64,000 nucleotides of DNA from Bartonella sp. CM31XJBT (GTDB lineage: Bacteria > Pseudomonadota > Alphaproteobacteria > Rhizobiales > Rhizobiaceae). Positions within the stretch are counted from its first letter, which is position 1, and every line of letters begins with the position of its first letter. The stretch covers positions 97,503 through 161,502 of the forward strand of contig NZ_JAQITD010000002.1 of assembly GCF_028618555.1 (NCBI RefSeq), given 5' to 3'. Below the pieces are notes generated by a model, which was not told where the DNA came from, did not search any database, and saw only the letters and a program-made list of their open reading frames with translations. Positions 10,023-19,234 of the stretch are shown piece after piece. The position numbers and the translations under genes were made by a program.

Positions 10023-10871
10023 ATGGATTTTATTAAAAGTTTTATTCCACGCCGTTTTTCTTCCGATAAACTTGAAATTCCTGTGGTGCGCCTTCAAGGA
10101 GCAATTATGGATTCATCAGCGTCTATATCTCGTACTCTTTCCCTCAGTAGGTGTGCAAATCTTTTAGAGAAGGCTTTCGGACACAAAAAGTCACCGGCTG
10201 TTGCACTTATTATTAATTCTCCTGGTGGTTCACCTGTACAGTCGCGTTTTATCTTCAAGCGTATTCGTGATTTGGCAGAAGAAAAAAATAAAAAGGTTCT
10301 TGTGTTTATTGAAGATATTGCAGCATCCGGTGGTTATATGATTGCTTGTGCGGGGGATGAAATTTTTGCAGATCCTTCTTCAATTGTTGGTTCCATTGGA
10401 GTGGTTTCAGCTTCCTTTGGTTTTCCGGAACTTTTGAAAAAAATTGGTATCGAACGGCGTGTCTACACAGCAGGAAAGAACAAAGTTACATTAGATCCAT
10501 TTCAGCCAGAAAAAAAGGCGGATATTGAGCATTTGAAATCTCTCCAACTTGAAGTGCATCAAACTTTTATCGATTTGGTTAAAGAACGGCGTGCTGAAAA
10601 ATTATCAGATGATTCGAATCTCTTTACAGGAATGTTTTGGAGTGGAAAACAAAGCGTTGAGCTTGGTCTTGTTGATGGATTGAATGATGTACGTTCTGTT
10701 ATTAAAGAGCGCTTTGGTAATGATGCAAAACTTCGACTTATTACGCCTCCAAAAAGTTTTTTAGGACCTAAAACGCCTTCAGGAGTGACGGCACATACGG
10801 TTTATACAGTCATTGATAGTGCATTGATGGCAGCAGAAGAGCGAGCACTTTGGCAGCGTTATGGTTTGTGA
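10023..10871 (+). CDS. S49-family signal peptide peptidase-like protease
   Basis: A single-domain S49 (SppA/SohB-like) serine protease of 282 residues. The nucleophile motif is AASGGYMIACAGDEI, followed by SSIVGSIGVV, and the first half has the crotonase-like strand INSPGGSP. S49 enzymes use a Ser/Lys pair and cut leftover signal peptides or membrane proteins. There is no obvious N-terminal signal anchor, so it may act from the cytoplasmic side. The ATG at 10023 follows AAGGAG; a TTG directly before it is less likely. The gene is usually next to the TrmN6-like methylase and ispB in Rhizobiales, as here. Confidence 0.88.
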   Translation: MDFIKSFIPRRFSSDKLEIPVVRLQGAIMDSSASISRTLSLSRCANLLEKAFGHKKSPAVALIINSPGGSPVQSRFIFKRIRDLAEEKNKKVLVFIEDIAASGGYMIACAGDEIFADPSSIVGSIGVVSASFGFPELLKKIGIERRVYTAGKNKVTLDPFQPEKKADIEHLKSLQLEVHQTFIDLVKERRAEKLSDDSNLFTGMFWSGKQSVELGLVDGLNDVRSVIKERFGNDAKLRLITPPKSFLGPKTPSGVTAHTVYTVIDSALMAAEERALWQRYGL

Positions 10872-11108
10872 TGGAAAGGATCATTCAAGCCAGAGAGATT
10901 TTTATCTAAAAACAGATGCTAGAAGAAAAAAGGCTTGAAATGATACGAATGAGAACATGTCGTTTGTTTTGTATGAGAACTCTTTATATTTATTGTTTTT
11001 TAGAAAACGATTAAGAATATTCCAAGCTGTTTATAGGGCTAGTGCTAAAAGTGTGGATAAAAGGGGGGAATTTGTAAAAGAACCCTATACAGGTTAATAT
11101 TACGTCAT

Positions 11109-12017
11109 ATGATGCCAAATGTACAAGCTTCGTTCCAAAGACATTCCTATTTATTTACACCTATTAAATTGAATTTAGCTCTACATGTTGTGGGGCAACG
11201 TGCTGATGGGTATCATTTAATAGAAAGTTTGGTTTATTTTAGTCTTAGCGGTGATTGTCTACACTATGCACCTTGTGAAAATAATCAGTTTGTTTTGACG
11301 GGGCCGTTTGCAAAAGGACTTGTTTCTCATTTAGACAATTTGGTTATTCGCGCACGGGACTTTATGCATAAGACTTTTCCGGAATGTGCTCAACCTGCTT
11401 TTTTTCGGCTTGTAAAAACATTACCTGTTGCTTCAGGCATTGGTGGCGGCTCAGGTGATGCAGCTGGGGTTATCAGCATGTTGCGTCAACAGTGGAATCT
11501 TGATTGCCCTTACGAAGAATTAGCAAAAAAGAGCTTAGTTCTTGGTGCTGATGTTCCCATGTGCCTTTGTGCATTAGAATATCAGCAGCCGCTTTTGGTC
11601 AAAGGAATTGGTCAAGAGATGATACAAATAAAAGGAGCCTGTTCTCTTGCAATAGTATTGGTTAATCATGGACAAGAGATTTCAACACCAACTGTTTTTA
11701 AAGCGTTAGAGAAGCGTCATAATCCTTCTTTAAAAATTAATACAGACGCTTTAAAAAGTGTTGATTCATTGGTTAAAGCTTTACAAGAAACGCGTAATGA
11801 TCTTTTTTCTCCTGCATTAAAAATAGCACCTCAGTTAGCTGAAGTGTTATCTATATTAGATGAATGTGGGGCTCTTTTTTCCCGTATGTCTGGAACGGGA
11901 GCAACTTGCTTTGGCATTTTTAAAAATAAACAAACGGCGCAACAAGCAGCTCTTTTTATCAAATCAATGCACCCAAATTGGTTTGTAAAACCTATCATGA
12001 CTTTAGGAAATATTTGA
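11109..12017 (+). CDS. ispE: 4-diphosphocytidyl-2-C-methyl-D-erythritol kinase
   Basis: A GHMP-family kinase of the non-mevalonate (MEP) isoprenoid pathway; it phosphorylates CDP-methylerythritol. The 302 residues show the N-terminal [17 protein letters not shown] segment, the ATP-binding glycine loop [16 protein letters not shown] (about residues 107-122) and a C-terminal [12 protein letters not shown] motif. Length is normal. It feeds the same isoprenoid route that the polyprenyl synthase at 7.8-8.8 kb uses. Confidence 0.95.
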   Translation: MMPNVQASFQRHSYLFTPIKLNLALHVVGQRADGYHLIESLVYFSLSGDCLHYAPCENNQFVLTGPFAKGLVSHLDNLVIRARDFMHKTFPECAQPAFFRLVKTLPVASGIGGGSGDAAGVISMLRQQWNLDCPYEELAKKSLVLGADVPMCLCALEYQQPLLVKGIGQEMIQIKGACSLAIVLVNHGQEISTPTVFKALEKRHNPSLKINTDALKSVDSLVKALQETRNDLFSPALKIAPQLAEVLSILDECGALFSRMSGTGATCFGIFKNKQTAQQAALFIKSMHPNWFVKPIMTLGNI

Positions 12018-12182
12018 TAAATAAATATAAAAGCTTTTATTTCATCATGATTTTATTATACATAATGAAAGAGGGGAACCAAAGAAATGTGTTTTTTATC
12101 TTTTGTGTAAGAGTTCGCAGAATATTTGAAGAGCCATTTAAAACTGTAATGCTTGCAAAAAATGATCAGGCTACAGAAATAG

Positions 12183-12851
12183 ATGTATGTTTGTTGTATG
12201 TGTGATTTATCAAAGATGTTTAATTTGCCGCTTCAACCAAATTTTTCGTGCGAATTGGATTTGCAAAAACAGGGTTTTTTTCATATAGCAGGTGTTGATG
12301 AAGTAGGACGGGGGCCTCTCGCGGGACCTGTGGTAACAGCAGCCGTTATCTTGGATAGAGATCGTATTCCTAATGGGTTAAATGATTCAAAAAAACTTTC
12401 TTTTTTCCAACGAAATAGACTTTATCATGAAATTTTGCAAAGTGCATTAGCGGTTTCAGTCGCCAGTCTTTGTGCTCGTACAATTGATCAATCTAATATT
12501 AGAAAAGCAACTTTAGAAGCAATGCGTCGCTGTATTATAGGATTAGCCATTCCAGCCCACTATGTCCTTGTTGATGGGCGTGATATTCCTTCTGAGTTGT
12601 CTTGTCCTGCAATGGCGTTGATTAAGGGCGATCAGCGTTCAGTTTCAATTGCAGCCGCATCTATTATTGCGAAAGTAACGCGTGATCGGATGATGGAATG
12701 TGCAGGACAAGTTTATAAAGGGTATGGTTTAGAGAAGCATGTAGGTTATGCAACGCTAGCGCATCGTACAGCTCTTGATAAATATGGACCAGTTATAGGG
12801 TTACATCGTTATAGTTTTGCACCACTAAAAGAGTGTAAAAAAGGTAATTAA
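12183..12851 (+). CDS. rnhB: Ribonuclease HII
   Basis: RNase HII cuts the RNA strand of RNA-DNA hybrids and starts removal of misincorporated ribonucleotides. Motifs: [15 protein letters not shown] (Asp-Glu of the active site), LVDGRD, and [15 protein letters not shown]. The total is 222 residues. The start is uncertain: the ATG at 12183 lacks a clear ribosome binding site, and the ATG at 12219 (MFNLPLQ) also looks plausible. The function call does not depend on this choice. Confidence 0.94.
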   Translation: MYVCCMCDLSKMFNLPLQPNFSCELDLQKQGFFHIAGVDEVGRGPLAGPVVTAAVILDRDRIPNGLNDSKKLSFFQRNRLYHEILQSALAVSVASLCARTIDQSNIRKATLEAMRRCIIGLAIPAHYVLVDGRDIPSELSCPAMALIKGDQRSVSIAAASIIAKVTRDRMMECAGQVYKGYGLEKHVGYATLAHRTALDKYGPVIGLHRYSFAPLKECKKGN

Positions 12852-13025
12852 AATCAGTGACTTATTACAAGAGTAAGGGGTTTTATAATCATTGATTCTA
12901 TTATGTTTTTTGAGTGTCTATCCCTAACCTTTTTGAAGCTTTTTTATCACTTATTCCTATCTATTTTTTCCAGATATAGAATCAGATATTTCTAACATGG
13001 GCTTAACTCTTATTTGTTATTAACC

Positions 13026-13042
13026 GTATAGCGATGATATAC
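13026..13042. promoter_or_regulatory. Inverted repeat, possible HigA operator
   Basis: GTATA and TATAC are separated by seven bases (13026-13030 and 13038-13042), directly before the higBA reading frames. HigA antitoxins repress their own operon by binding such palindromes. This role is inferred from position only. Confidence 0.35.
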
Positions 13043-13056
13043 GACAAGGGGTGGTA

Positions 13057-13337
13057 ATGGCAATTGTGAGTTTTAAACATAAGGGCTTAAAATTATTTTG
13101 TACAACAGGTTCCACAAAAGCTATTTGACCAGATCATGTAAAAAAATTCGCGTTATCTTAACGGTTTTAACAAGTGCTACTACGCTTGAAATATTGAGAG
13201 AGCCTGCCTTTAAAATGCACCATCTTAAAGGTGAACTTATAGAGTACTGTTCTATATGGGTGAATGGAAATTGGCGTGCTACTTTTCGCTTTATAGGAAC
13301 AGATGTGGAGCTTGTTGATTATCAAGATTACCATTGA
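13057..13337 (+). pseudogene. higB: HigB-type toxin, broken
   Basis: The conceptual product matches the RelE/HigB family along its full length: FKHKGLKLF near the start, then HVKKIRVILTVLTSATTLE, HHLKGELIEYCSIWVNGNWRATFRF and a VDYQDYH end. HigB cleaves mRNA on the ribosome. The reading frame from the ATG at 13057 has a TGA at 13126-13128, and a missing base in the following A-run (about 13139-13146) shifts the frame, so no full toxin can be made. An in-frame TTG at 13098 would yield only a chimaeric protein. The antitoxin gene downstream is intact. Confidence 0.85.
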
Positions 13338-13356
13338 AGAAAGGAATGAAAAAAAA

Positions 13357-13656
13357 ATGATGCACAACCCCGCACATCCGGGTAAAGTTCTGAAAGTAGC
13401 TTTCTTAGAAGAAATGGGGATAACAATACAAAAATTAGCTGATCATGTCCATATGACAAGAGCTTCTTTATCAAGAGTGATTAACGGACATGCTTCTATA
13501 AGTACCGAGCTTGCTGTTAAATTAGAATTAGCTGGTTTTAGTAAAGCAAAATTTTGGTTGGATATGCAAACAAACTATAATTTATGGCAAACAATGCAAC
13601 AGGCACAACCACCTATTTCTCCTCTGGTTTCTGATACATCTCAAACGCCGCTTTGA
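13357..13656 (+). CDS. higA: HigA-family antitoxin
   Basis: A 99-residue XRE/HigA antitoxin with a helix-turn-helix (about residues 27-60: ITIQKLADHVHMTRASLSRV then NGHASISTELAVKLE) and a segment about FWLDMQTNYNLW typical of HigA. It begins with HPGKVLKVAFLEEMG, the family's N-terminal signature. The ribosome binding site is GAAAGGAATG. HigA binds HigB and represses the operon. Because the toxin is dead, this is an orphan antitoxin that could still repress its own promoter or neutralise a related toxin elsewhere. Confidence 0.92.
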   Translation: MMHNPAHPGKVLKVAFLEEMGITIQKLADHVHMTRASLSRVINGHASISTELAVKLELAGFSKAKFWLDMQTNYNLWQTMQQAQPPISPLVSDTSQTPL

Positions 13657-13681
13657 TTTCGTTAATAATTTTGATAGCAAT

Positions 13682-14481
13682 TTAGTTTGTTAAGCGGTGC
13701 TTTGTGAGGCTAACTTTTTTGGAGCTTTTTGATTGCTTCAAGGGAAAGTTTTTACGGTCTGCACTCTTTATATCAAGGGATGCCATTTTATCTTCGGTTC
13801 AACCAAAAAGCGCTTTCATTTGTGAAACCGTAGCACCAGCATTGGCAGTATGTTTTGCTGCTAATTTTTGCAATCCGTGCGCTGATTTTTTAATACCCGC
13901 CGCATTACATGCTTCACGAAAGAGGTTTCCAAAACTTTCTTTGATAAGCTTATTTCCATCTTTACCACAAAAGAATGTTTCATCACCTATGGGACCAATT
14001 TTAAGGGTTGCCTCTAGTTCTGGTAAAACAAGCCCGTATAAAGAAGAAGGTTAATCCAGACGCGTTCATGTGTACCATGTGACCAACGGTGATAATATTT
14101 GTCTATGTCCTCTTCTAGCCATGGCAGTAATCCCTCACTGTTTAAAGATTTTGGTGCTTTTATATTAAAGGCAGGATTTTTATTTAAAAGGGCATTATCA
14201 ACCGCCCAATTAAAGAGACCGTTTAAAGAGGTCAAAAAATGTTTTGCTGCTGCGAGAGTATGTCGCCTTCTGTCTACGGCGTCAAGGATATGGTGTCTTT
14301 CTATACTTTTATATGCACGATCAGCAATATGTTTAGAAACATTATTCAGAATTCGATATTTAACTTTTTGAGTAGATTCTGATTGATTATGCCATTGCAT
14401 GCTTTGTAAATACTGATGCAATAACCAATCGAAAGAGCCTTTTGTAAGTCTGGTTATTTTCTTGATTTGCGTACAATCCAC
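13682..14481 (-). pseudogene. Phage tyrosine integrase, degraded
   Basis: The minus strand encodes parts of a tyrosine recombinase in at least two frames. The first part (14014-14481) covers the core-binding region (LTSLNGLFNWAVDNALLNKN) up to LLLYTGLF. The rest, in another frame to the TAA at 13682-13684, covers the catalytic C-terminus. It is clearly dead: a Trp codon in FGWTEDKMA-type sequence is TGA, the HGLRK motif reads HGLQK (catalytic Arg lost), and the catalytic Tyr position reads Asp (ASLDIK). The 5' end is also missing. Confidence 0.85.
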
Positions 14482-14504
14482 CCGTAGCGTGAATCATGCA
14501 TTAC

Positions 14505-15027
14505 TTAAAAGTTGTTAGGAATGGGGAGAGGGCTAGAGGTTGTAAATGCCCCCATATGTAAAAAGTTTGTAAGTTTATTTTTTAAAATGTGCTTAATTTC
14601 ATATTTCCAATCAGACAATTGAGTGAGAGCTAATGCGAGTTGTCCTCTATGACACATGTATACATTGGCTTCAAAACAGGTGATAGCAACGCGCTTTTTT
14701 AAAAAAATTTGATATAATTTGTTTATTGCACAAGAATTATTCTTGAGAGTTGTATTTTGATAATCTTCAAAAAGGCGGTCATAATCTTTTTGTGTTTTCA
14801 AATTTCTTCGTTTTTCAAAAGCAATTCCAAATTCAGGTATATGCATATATTTAATATCAATATTGCTTATAGCTTTCTCTAATTGTCTTTTCGAAAATCC
14901 GAGGTTTCTACTTATTGAATTTTTACGAACATCACACAAAAGTTTAATATTATTTTTGATCAGTTGATTGAGATAGTCCCCAGAGGATTTTCTTTCATAG
15001 CCAATGGTAAAAAAATAAAGCTCTCAT
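14505..15027 (-). pseudogene. DUF488-family protein, frameshifted near the start
   Basis: The encoded sequence has the DUF488 signature: TIGYERKSSGDYLNQL, LLCDVRKNSISRNLGFSK, YMHIPEFGI, and CFEANVYMCHRGQLA with the conserved Cys and His. The proposed ATG at 15025-15027 (MRALFF) is one frame away from TIGYE; a seven-T run (14-21 bases downstream) has one base too many or too few. The rest of the frame is open to 14505. DUF488 proteins are of unknown function and are often found near defence or mobile genes. Confidence 0.75.
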
Positions 15028-15085
15028 CTTTAGCAGGCTGTATGATGATATTTTTGATGTTACACACATTTAATTTCCTTAGTAA

Positions 15086-16470
15086 ATGGGTGGGGGCTCT
15101 ATGAGCGCCTCTTTCCAAAAGGATAAATCCTCTAGTGATTATCATAGTGTTGTGGAGCAATCAGGCATCAAAACCGGTGATGGCGGCTTTAATATCATTG
15201 TTAAAGACAAAACGACCCTAACGGGAGGTATCATTGTCAGCAGCGCACCGGCAGACAAAAACAACTTGATCACAGGAAGCATAAGCACCAGTGATATAAC
15301 CAACAGTGCACATGCTCAAGCTAGCAGCCAAGGGTTTAGCATTTCTGGGAATGACACGATAAAAAACATTGCCAAAAATGCTTTAAGTCACGGCAAAGCC
15401 CATGATGGAGCGGAAGGATATACAAATCCGCTATCAGCGGTGCACCATCATCCTCACTGATACAACTGGACAGAGGGCGATGGGGCAAGATGCTGGACAA
15501 ATCATTGGCTCTCTCTCTCAACCACAACACCGCAGCAGTCCACCAGGGCTGTCGCACCGATAGATGCCATATTGCTTGAGGGCATCGTTCATAATCGCTT
15601 AGACATGATCAATGATTTATCGGATGAAGGTCTTGGATACTGGGACAAAGTGCGCGAAATGACAAATGTCAAAGAGCATCCAGTAGGTGAGGTTGAGCAT
15701 GATGAAAATGGCAATGTCCTCTATTTAACTGATGAAAATGGAGAACCTATATAAAGACAGTGATGGAGAATATATTACTCTGTATCACTTTTTAAAAGCT
15801 GAAGATGAGCAGCCAGCATTTACAAGTTGGTTCTGATGGTAACAGGCGTATGTTCTAAAATGGCATTTTTAACACATCCGATGATGCTGCGTGTTATGCT
15901 GTCCAATTTGCTGACAATGATCATGGTCCCCTTTATTTTACATACTTCCCACAAGCTAAAGACTGGGAAGTGGAAATAGGGATAGCGATTTTTCAGAAGC
16001 TTCTGGAAAGTAAACTTTTTTTGATTGACCAATTCAACCAAGAAATTCCAGGATACAATGTATCTTTATGGCAATACAGGATTGCATATTGATGCCCATA
16101 GTTGTGGCAGTTTGACAGGCTTTAATATGCTGAATTCTTTCAAACAAGAAGGTATGCACGGGATAGCCGACAACACGAATATCAATTTCTATAGACCAGC
16201 CTTTAATGTTTTAGTTGCATCTGGTCTGTTAGGTTATGTGAGTGATGGCAAACAAACTACTATTGGCTTTGATGGGAATAGATATGACTTTGTAAGCAGA
16301 ATTATTGGTGTATACCTACGAGACAATACCTGCTGGTAGTAACGTTTGGAAAGAATGATTGAGAGTGGCTACAAATCCCATAAGTTCCCATACCTGTCTT
16401 GGAGATGCGGGCCAAGCATGTCGGTATATTTACGGCTCATCCAATCGAGTACAAGTCCCTTTAAGGAGGA
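15086..16470 (+). pseudogene. Filamentous haemagglutinin/CdiA C-terminal fragment, multiply frameshifted
   Basis: The first part (15086-15460) matches FHA/CdiA repeats of the type DYHSVVEQSGIKTGDGGF and SAPADKNNLITGSIS. The next reading frames (15572-15754, about 15790-16020, 16025-16339, and to about 16470) continue as the variable toxin tip. The tip has an IDAHSCGSLTG segment, which resembles the nucleophile elbow of alpha/beta-hydrolases (HSRGS in an intact version), suggesting a lipase-like toxin. Frameshifts and stops interrupt it repeatedly and there is no N-terminal secretion domain, so this is a displaced remnant. The hydrolase idea is tentative. Confidence 0.7.
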
Positions 16471-16474
16471 ACAA

Positions 16475-16879
16475 ATGAAACAAACTCTAAAATTATTAAG
16501 CGCTGTAACTTTGTTCAGTATAGCCGGATGTCAATTTAACAAACCTCCTCTAGGAGAGGTGACAGCGTGGAAGAAACCAGGAGCAGATTTTACAGAGGTA
16601 GGAAAAGCCTTGTTAGAATGTGGAATGCCAACACCTTATTATACCGATCCAGAAAGCAGAAAGCTAAGTAACAATGCATGGGCAACAATTCATGCGTGTA
16701 TGGTTCAATCAGGTTTCCATTATGAAAATGAACATGAGGGAGGATGGTGTTATACTTTTAGAGACGAAAACCTTCCCATTTGTCGTCCAGGCACTGTCAT
16801 ACCACAGCGAAGTGTCAAGAAGCGCTTAAATAGCCCTTATTGTAAAAAGCATTCAGAACAACTTGAATGCAAACCTTAG
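16475..16879 (+). CDS. Small lipoprotein, candidate immunity protein
   Basis: A 134-residue protein with a lipoprotein signal (SIAGC lipobox, Cys19) and six further cysteines that may form disulfides in the periplasm. The ATG at 16475 follows an excellent AAGGAGG. It starts exactly where the degraded CdiA-type toxin tip ends, which is the usual place for a cognate immunity gene. A periplasmic lipoprotein would suit a toxin acting on envelope lipids. The immunity role is inferred from position only. The reading frame is intact, unlike the toxin. Confidence 0.7.
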   Translation: MKQTLKLLSAVTLFSIAGCQFNKPPLGEVTAWKKPGADFTEVGKALLECGMPTPYYTDPESRKLSNNAWATIHACMVQSGFHYENEHEGGWCYTFRDENLPICRPGTVIPQRSVKKRLNSPYCKKHSEQLECKP

Positions 16880-16948
16880 GTCTTGCTTCAGCAGAGAAAG
16901 CCTTGAATTTACACCAAATAAAGCTCTAGGTTGATGAGCTTGAGAAAG

Positions 16949-16981
16949 CCTTGTCCGTCCTTACGTGACAAGGTTTTTTTT
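16949..16981. terminator. Rho-independent terminator
   Basis: CCTTGTC (16949-16955) pairs with GACAAGG (16967-16973) and is followed by eight T residues. It sits after the lipoprotein gene and just past the 3' end of the AlpA-like gene on the other strand. Confidence 0.75.
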
Positions 16982-17180
16982 ATGCCGCGTCGTTATAACG
17001 TTGCTGCTTTGCTTGCTCGATGACATTCAAAAGATCTGATTGTAACCAACGCGATAAAAAACCAAATTTTAAAGGTTTTGGGAGAGAGCCATTAGTTACA
17101 TGACGGCGAAATGTTGAAACACTCATATGAAGCAATTTTGCACTTTCACGGTCTGTTAAAAGAATATCATTTTCTGTCAT
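16980..17180 (-). CDS. AlpA-family prophage regulator/excisionase
   Basis: A 66-residue protein with a MerR-like winged helix-turn-helix: TDRESAKLLHMSVSTFRRHV followed by NGSLPKPLKFG. AlpA proteins are small DNA-binding factors that control or assist integrase excision of P4-like elements. It is next to the integrase and on the same strand, as is common, but the two are in separate transcripts (209-base gap holding promoter-like AT-rich sequence). Confidence 0.85.
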   Translation of the reverse strand: MTENDILLTDRESAKLLHMSVSTFRRHVTNGSLPKPLKFGFLSRWLQSDLLNVIEQAKQQRYNDAA

Positions 17181-17389
17181 AATAATTTCCTTTCACTATA
17201 AAAAAATGGTAACAAATCATAAGCATTTATTAACCATATTTTTGTTCATTTTTGAAGGTATTTTATTTATAGAAAACAATATTTTATCATACAATTTCTG
17301 ATGTGATAATTTATGACTCTTATTGAGAAAGAATGAGAGACAAGAGAGTTAAAGTTATCCACAGATAAGGGGGTTATTCACCCCATATC

Positions 17390-18535
17390 TTAAGATTGAC
17401 CTGTGACATAAGCCGCCCATTTATCCATATAAACGCGGCGCTGTTCTAGATAATCAGTCCGACGATAGGCACGCTCTACTTGCCCTCCTACTGTATGACT
17501 TAGAATGGTTTCAGCGACCTCATAGGGGGCATCGGTTGTTTCAGCAAGCCAATTGCGTAAACTAGAGCGAAATCCATGGGGGCAGGCGTTTAGTCCAGTC
17601 TGTTGCATATATTGTGACATACAGCGTGCAGCGAGGGGACCCCGACCGGTTACAGAAAAGAAAAAATCATTGCGAGAAAGCAGCCACGCTTGTTTTAAGA
17701 TTTCTAATGCTTCTGATGATAGAGGCACGCGAAACTCTTCTGTAGTATCACGTCGACCTTTCATATTTTCAGCAGGGATTGTCCAGATATCGCCATCAAC
17801 TTGGTCTTTATGAATATGACACAAAGGGTTGGTACGAACGCCTGTCAGAATAAGCAAACGCAAAGCCAGTTGTGTTATGGTTGATGCTTCACAGAGTGTT
17901 TTATAAAAAGCCGGCACATCTCTCCAATCCATGGCTGGTAAGCTTTGTTTTTTATGACGTTGTTTGCCTAAGAGAGCTTTTGCTTTTTCTACTGCTTGTA
18001 AATCAACATCTAACCCTAATGCAGCCGCATGTTTGAGACAAAGATTAAGACGCATCAGTGCTGTTCGAGCAGTTCCAGCTTTTGTATGCCAAATAGGGGC
18101 AAGAACATTGCGTATCTCTGTTTGTGTAATCTCAGAAACGGGAAGACAGCCTAATTTGGGCAGAATATGAAGGCGTAATGGTAAAAACCAATCCCCATCT
18201 TTACCATCATTTTTTAATTCAGCTTTACGACTTTCAAAAGCATCCAACGCGATATCTTTTAAATAATGGAGATTGCTTATTGCTTCACGCTTTTGTTTTT
18301 CACGTTCTTTAATAGGATCACGACCTTCACGAAGAACAGAACGCCACCCAGTTGCCAATTCACGAGCTTGTTTTAAAAAAACATCTTGCAACGCACACAA
18401 ACCCATTTCACGGCGCCGACCATGAATGGTATAACGGTAAATCCATTGAGCACCGCCATCTTTACGTTTGTGAAGAAGCAAGCCGGCACCATCATTATAT
18501 TTGCCAGCTCGTGGGTGTTGCGACAGCCCTTGCAT
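17390..18535 (-). CDS. Tyrosine-type site-specific integrase (P4/phage type)
   Basis: A 381-residue integrase with an N-terminal DUF4102-like arm-binding part (GKYNDGAGLLLHKRKDG), a SAM-like core-binding domain, and a catalytic domain with the motifs TGVR, HGFR and LSHTVG followed by the nucleophile Tyr (ERAYRRTDYLEQR). All catalytic residues seem to be present. The very N-terminus looks displaced: an ATG at 18557 with AGGAC upstream begins MVLMNRLNARAV, the family start, but that frame closes after some 20 codons. Translation probably begins at 18535 instead, and the first residues of the native protein are lost to a frameshift. Recombinase activity is therefore uncertain. Confidence 0.88.
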   Translation of the reverse strand: MQGLSQHPRAGKYNDGAGLLLHKRKDGGAQWIYRYTIHGRRREMGLCALQDVFLKQARELATGWRSVLREGRDPIKEREKQKREAISNLHYLKDIALDAFESRKAELKNDGKDGDWFLPLRLHILPKLGCLPVSEITQTEIRNVLAPIWHTKAGTARTALMRLNLCLKHAAALGLDVDLQAVEKAKALLGKQRHKKQSLPAMDWRDVPAFYKTLCEASTITQLALRLLILTGVRTNPLCHIHKDQVDGDIWTIPAENMKGRRDTTEEFRVPLSSEALEILKQAWLLSRNDFFFSVTGRGPLAARCMSQYMQQTGLNACPHGFRSSLRNWLAETTDAPYEVAETILSHTVGGQVERAYRRTDYLEQRRVYMDKWAAYVTGQS

Positions 18536-18795
18536 TAAGACGGTTCATAAGAACCATTTTTAGTCCTTTCTTATATAAATTTTATCCACACACTCATCCC
18601 ACTTGTTATGTGCAAATAGTGGTTTTGATTGATTCAAGATAAACAGATTTAAAATGATAGAATCTTACAGTATTAGTTTTTTCATTCAATATGAAAACAA
18701 TAAGTTATCATTATAAATCAAAGTGATGCGTGATGAAGATGTTTATGCAAAGAATCTAAAAGTTTTTTTGCGAGTGTTTGAATAAGTCCTTTGTT
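18536..18795. other. Upstream region of the integrase, original of a dispersed repeat
   Basis: This AT-rich segment holds the former integrase start (18557) and its upstream DNA. Related segments occur at 25.1, 29.4 and 40.7 kb. A TTATCCACA (consensus DnaA box) lies at 18582-18590. No gene is seen. Confidence 0.5.
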
Positions 18796-18860
18796 TTTCT
18801 GAATTTTAGATACAAAATACTATTGCTAAAGTACTAAAAGTAGATCATGCTGGTAAATAG
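18796..18860 (-). pseudogene. Relic of the small membrane-protein gene found at 48.7 kb
   Basis: About 60 bases match the 3' part of the gene at 48651-48989: translated on the minus strand they read LPA-stop-STFSTLAIVFCI versus LPAWSIFGALAIVFCI. The Trp codon is TGA. Only this fragment remains. Confidence 0.65.
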
Positions 18861-18904
18861 ATGAAACTTTGATGGCGCTTTGTTTTAAAAAAGGCAATAT
18901 TTGA

Positions 18905-19095
18905 TTTCACTGTTTGCGCTGGCATTGATTTTGCAATAACAGATAATAGTTTATTGTATGCAGAATACTGTTATTCAGATTTCGGTAAAAAGAAATTTAT
19001 AAAGAATATTATCATTAACAGTTATGCGAAAATTTAATGAAAATGAATCCAACTTTAATACACATAATTTTAGTGTGATTTATTTTACAAATTCT
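18905..19095 (+). pseudogene. Relic of an Hbp/Omp25-like porin C-terminus
   Basis: The translation includes GIDFAITDNSLLYAEYCYSD followed by FGKKKF, which parallels the C-terminal end of the intact porin directly downstream (GVDFSLLDNVIVRAEYRYSD, FGKKKF). Beyond that the frame breaks up. It is evidence of a former tandem copy. Confidence 0.75.
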
Positions 19096-19234
19096 CATGG
19101 AATGCAAAATTAAAAGTTTAAGAAGCCTTATTTTCAAAAATTCTTTATTTTTTTGTGAGTGTGTCATTTTTGCTACAGATCTTTCAAAAAAGATGCTCTA
19201 TATACATTTCATTTTGGATATTTGGAGAGATTTT

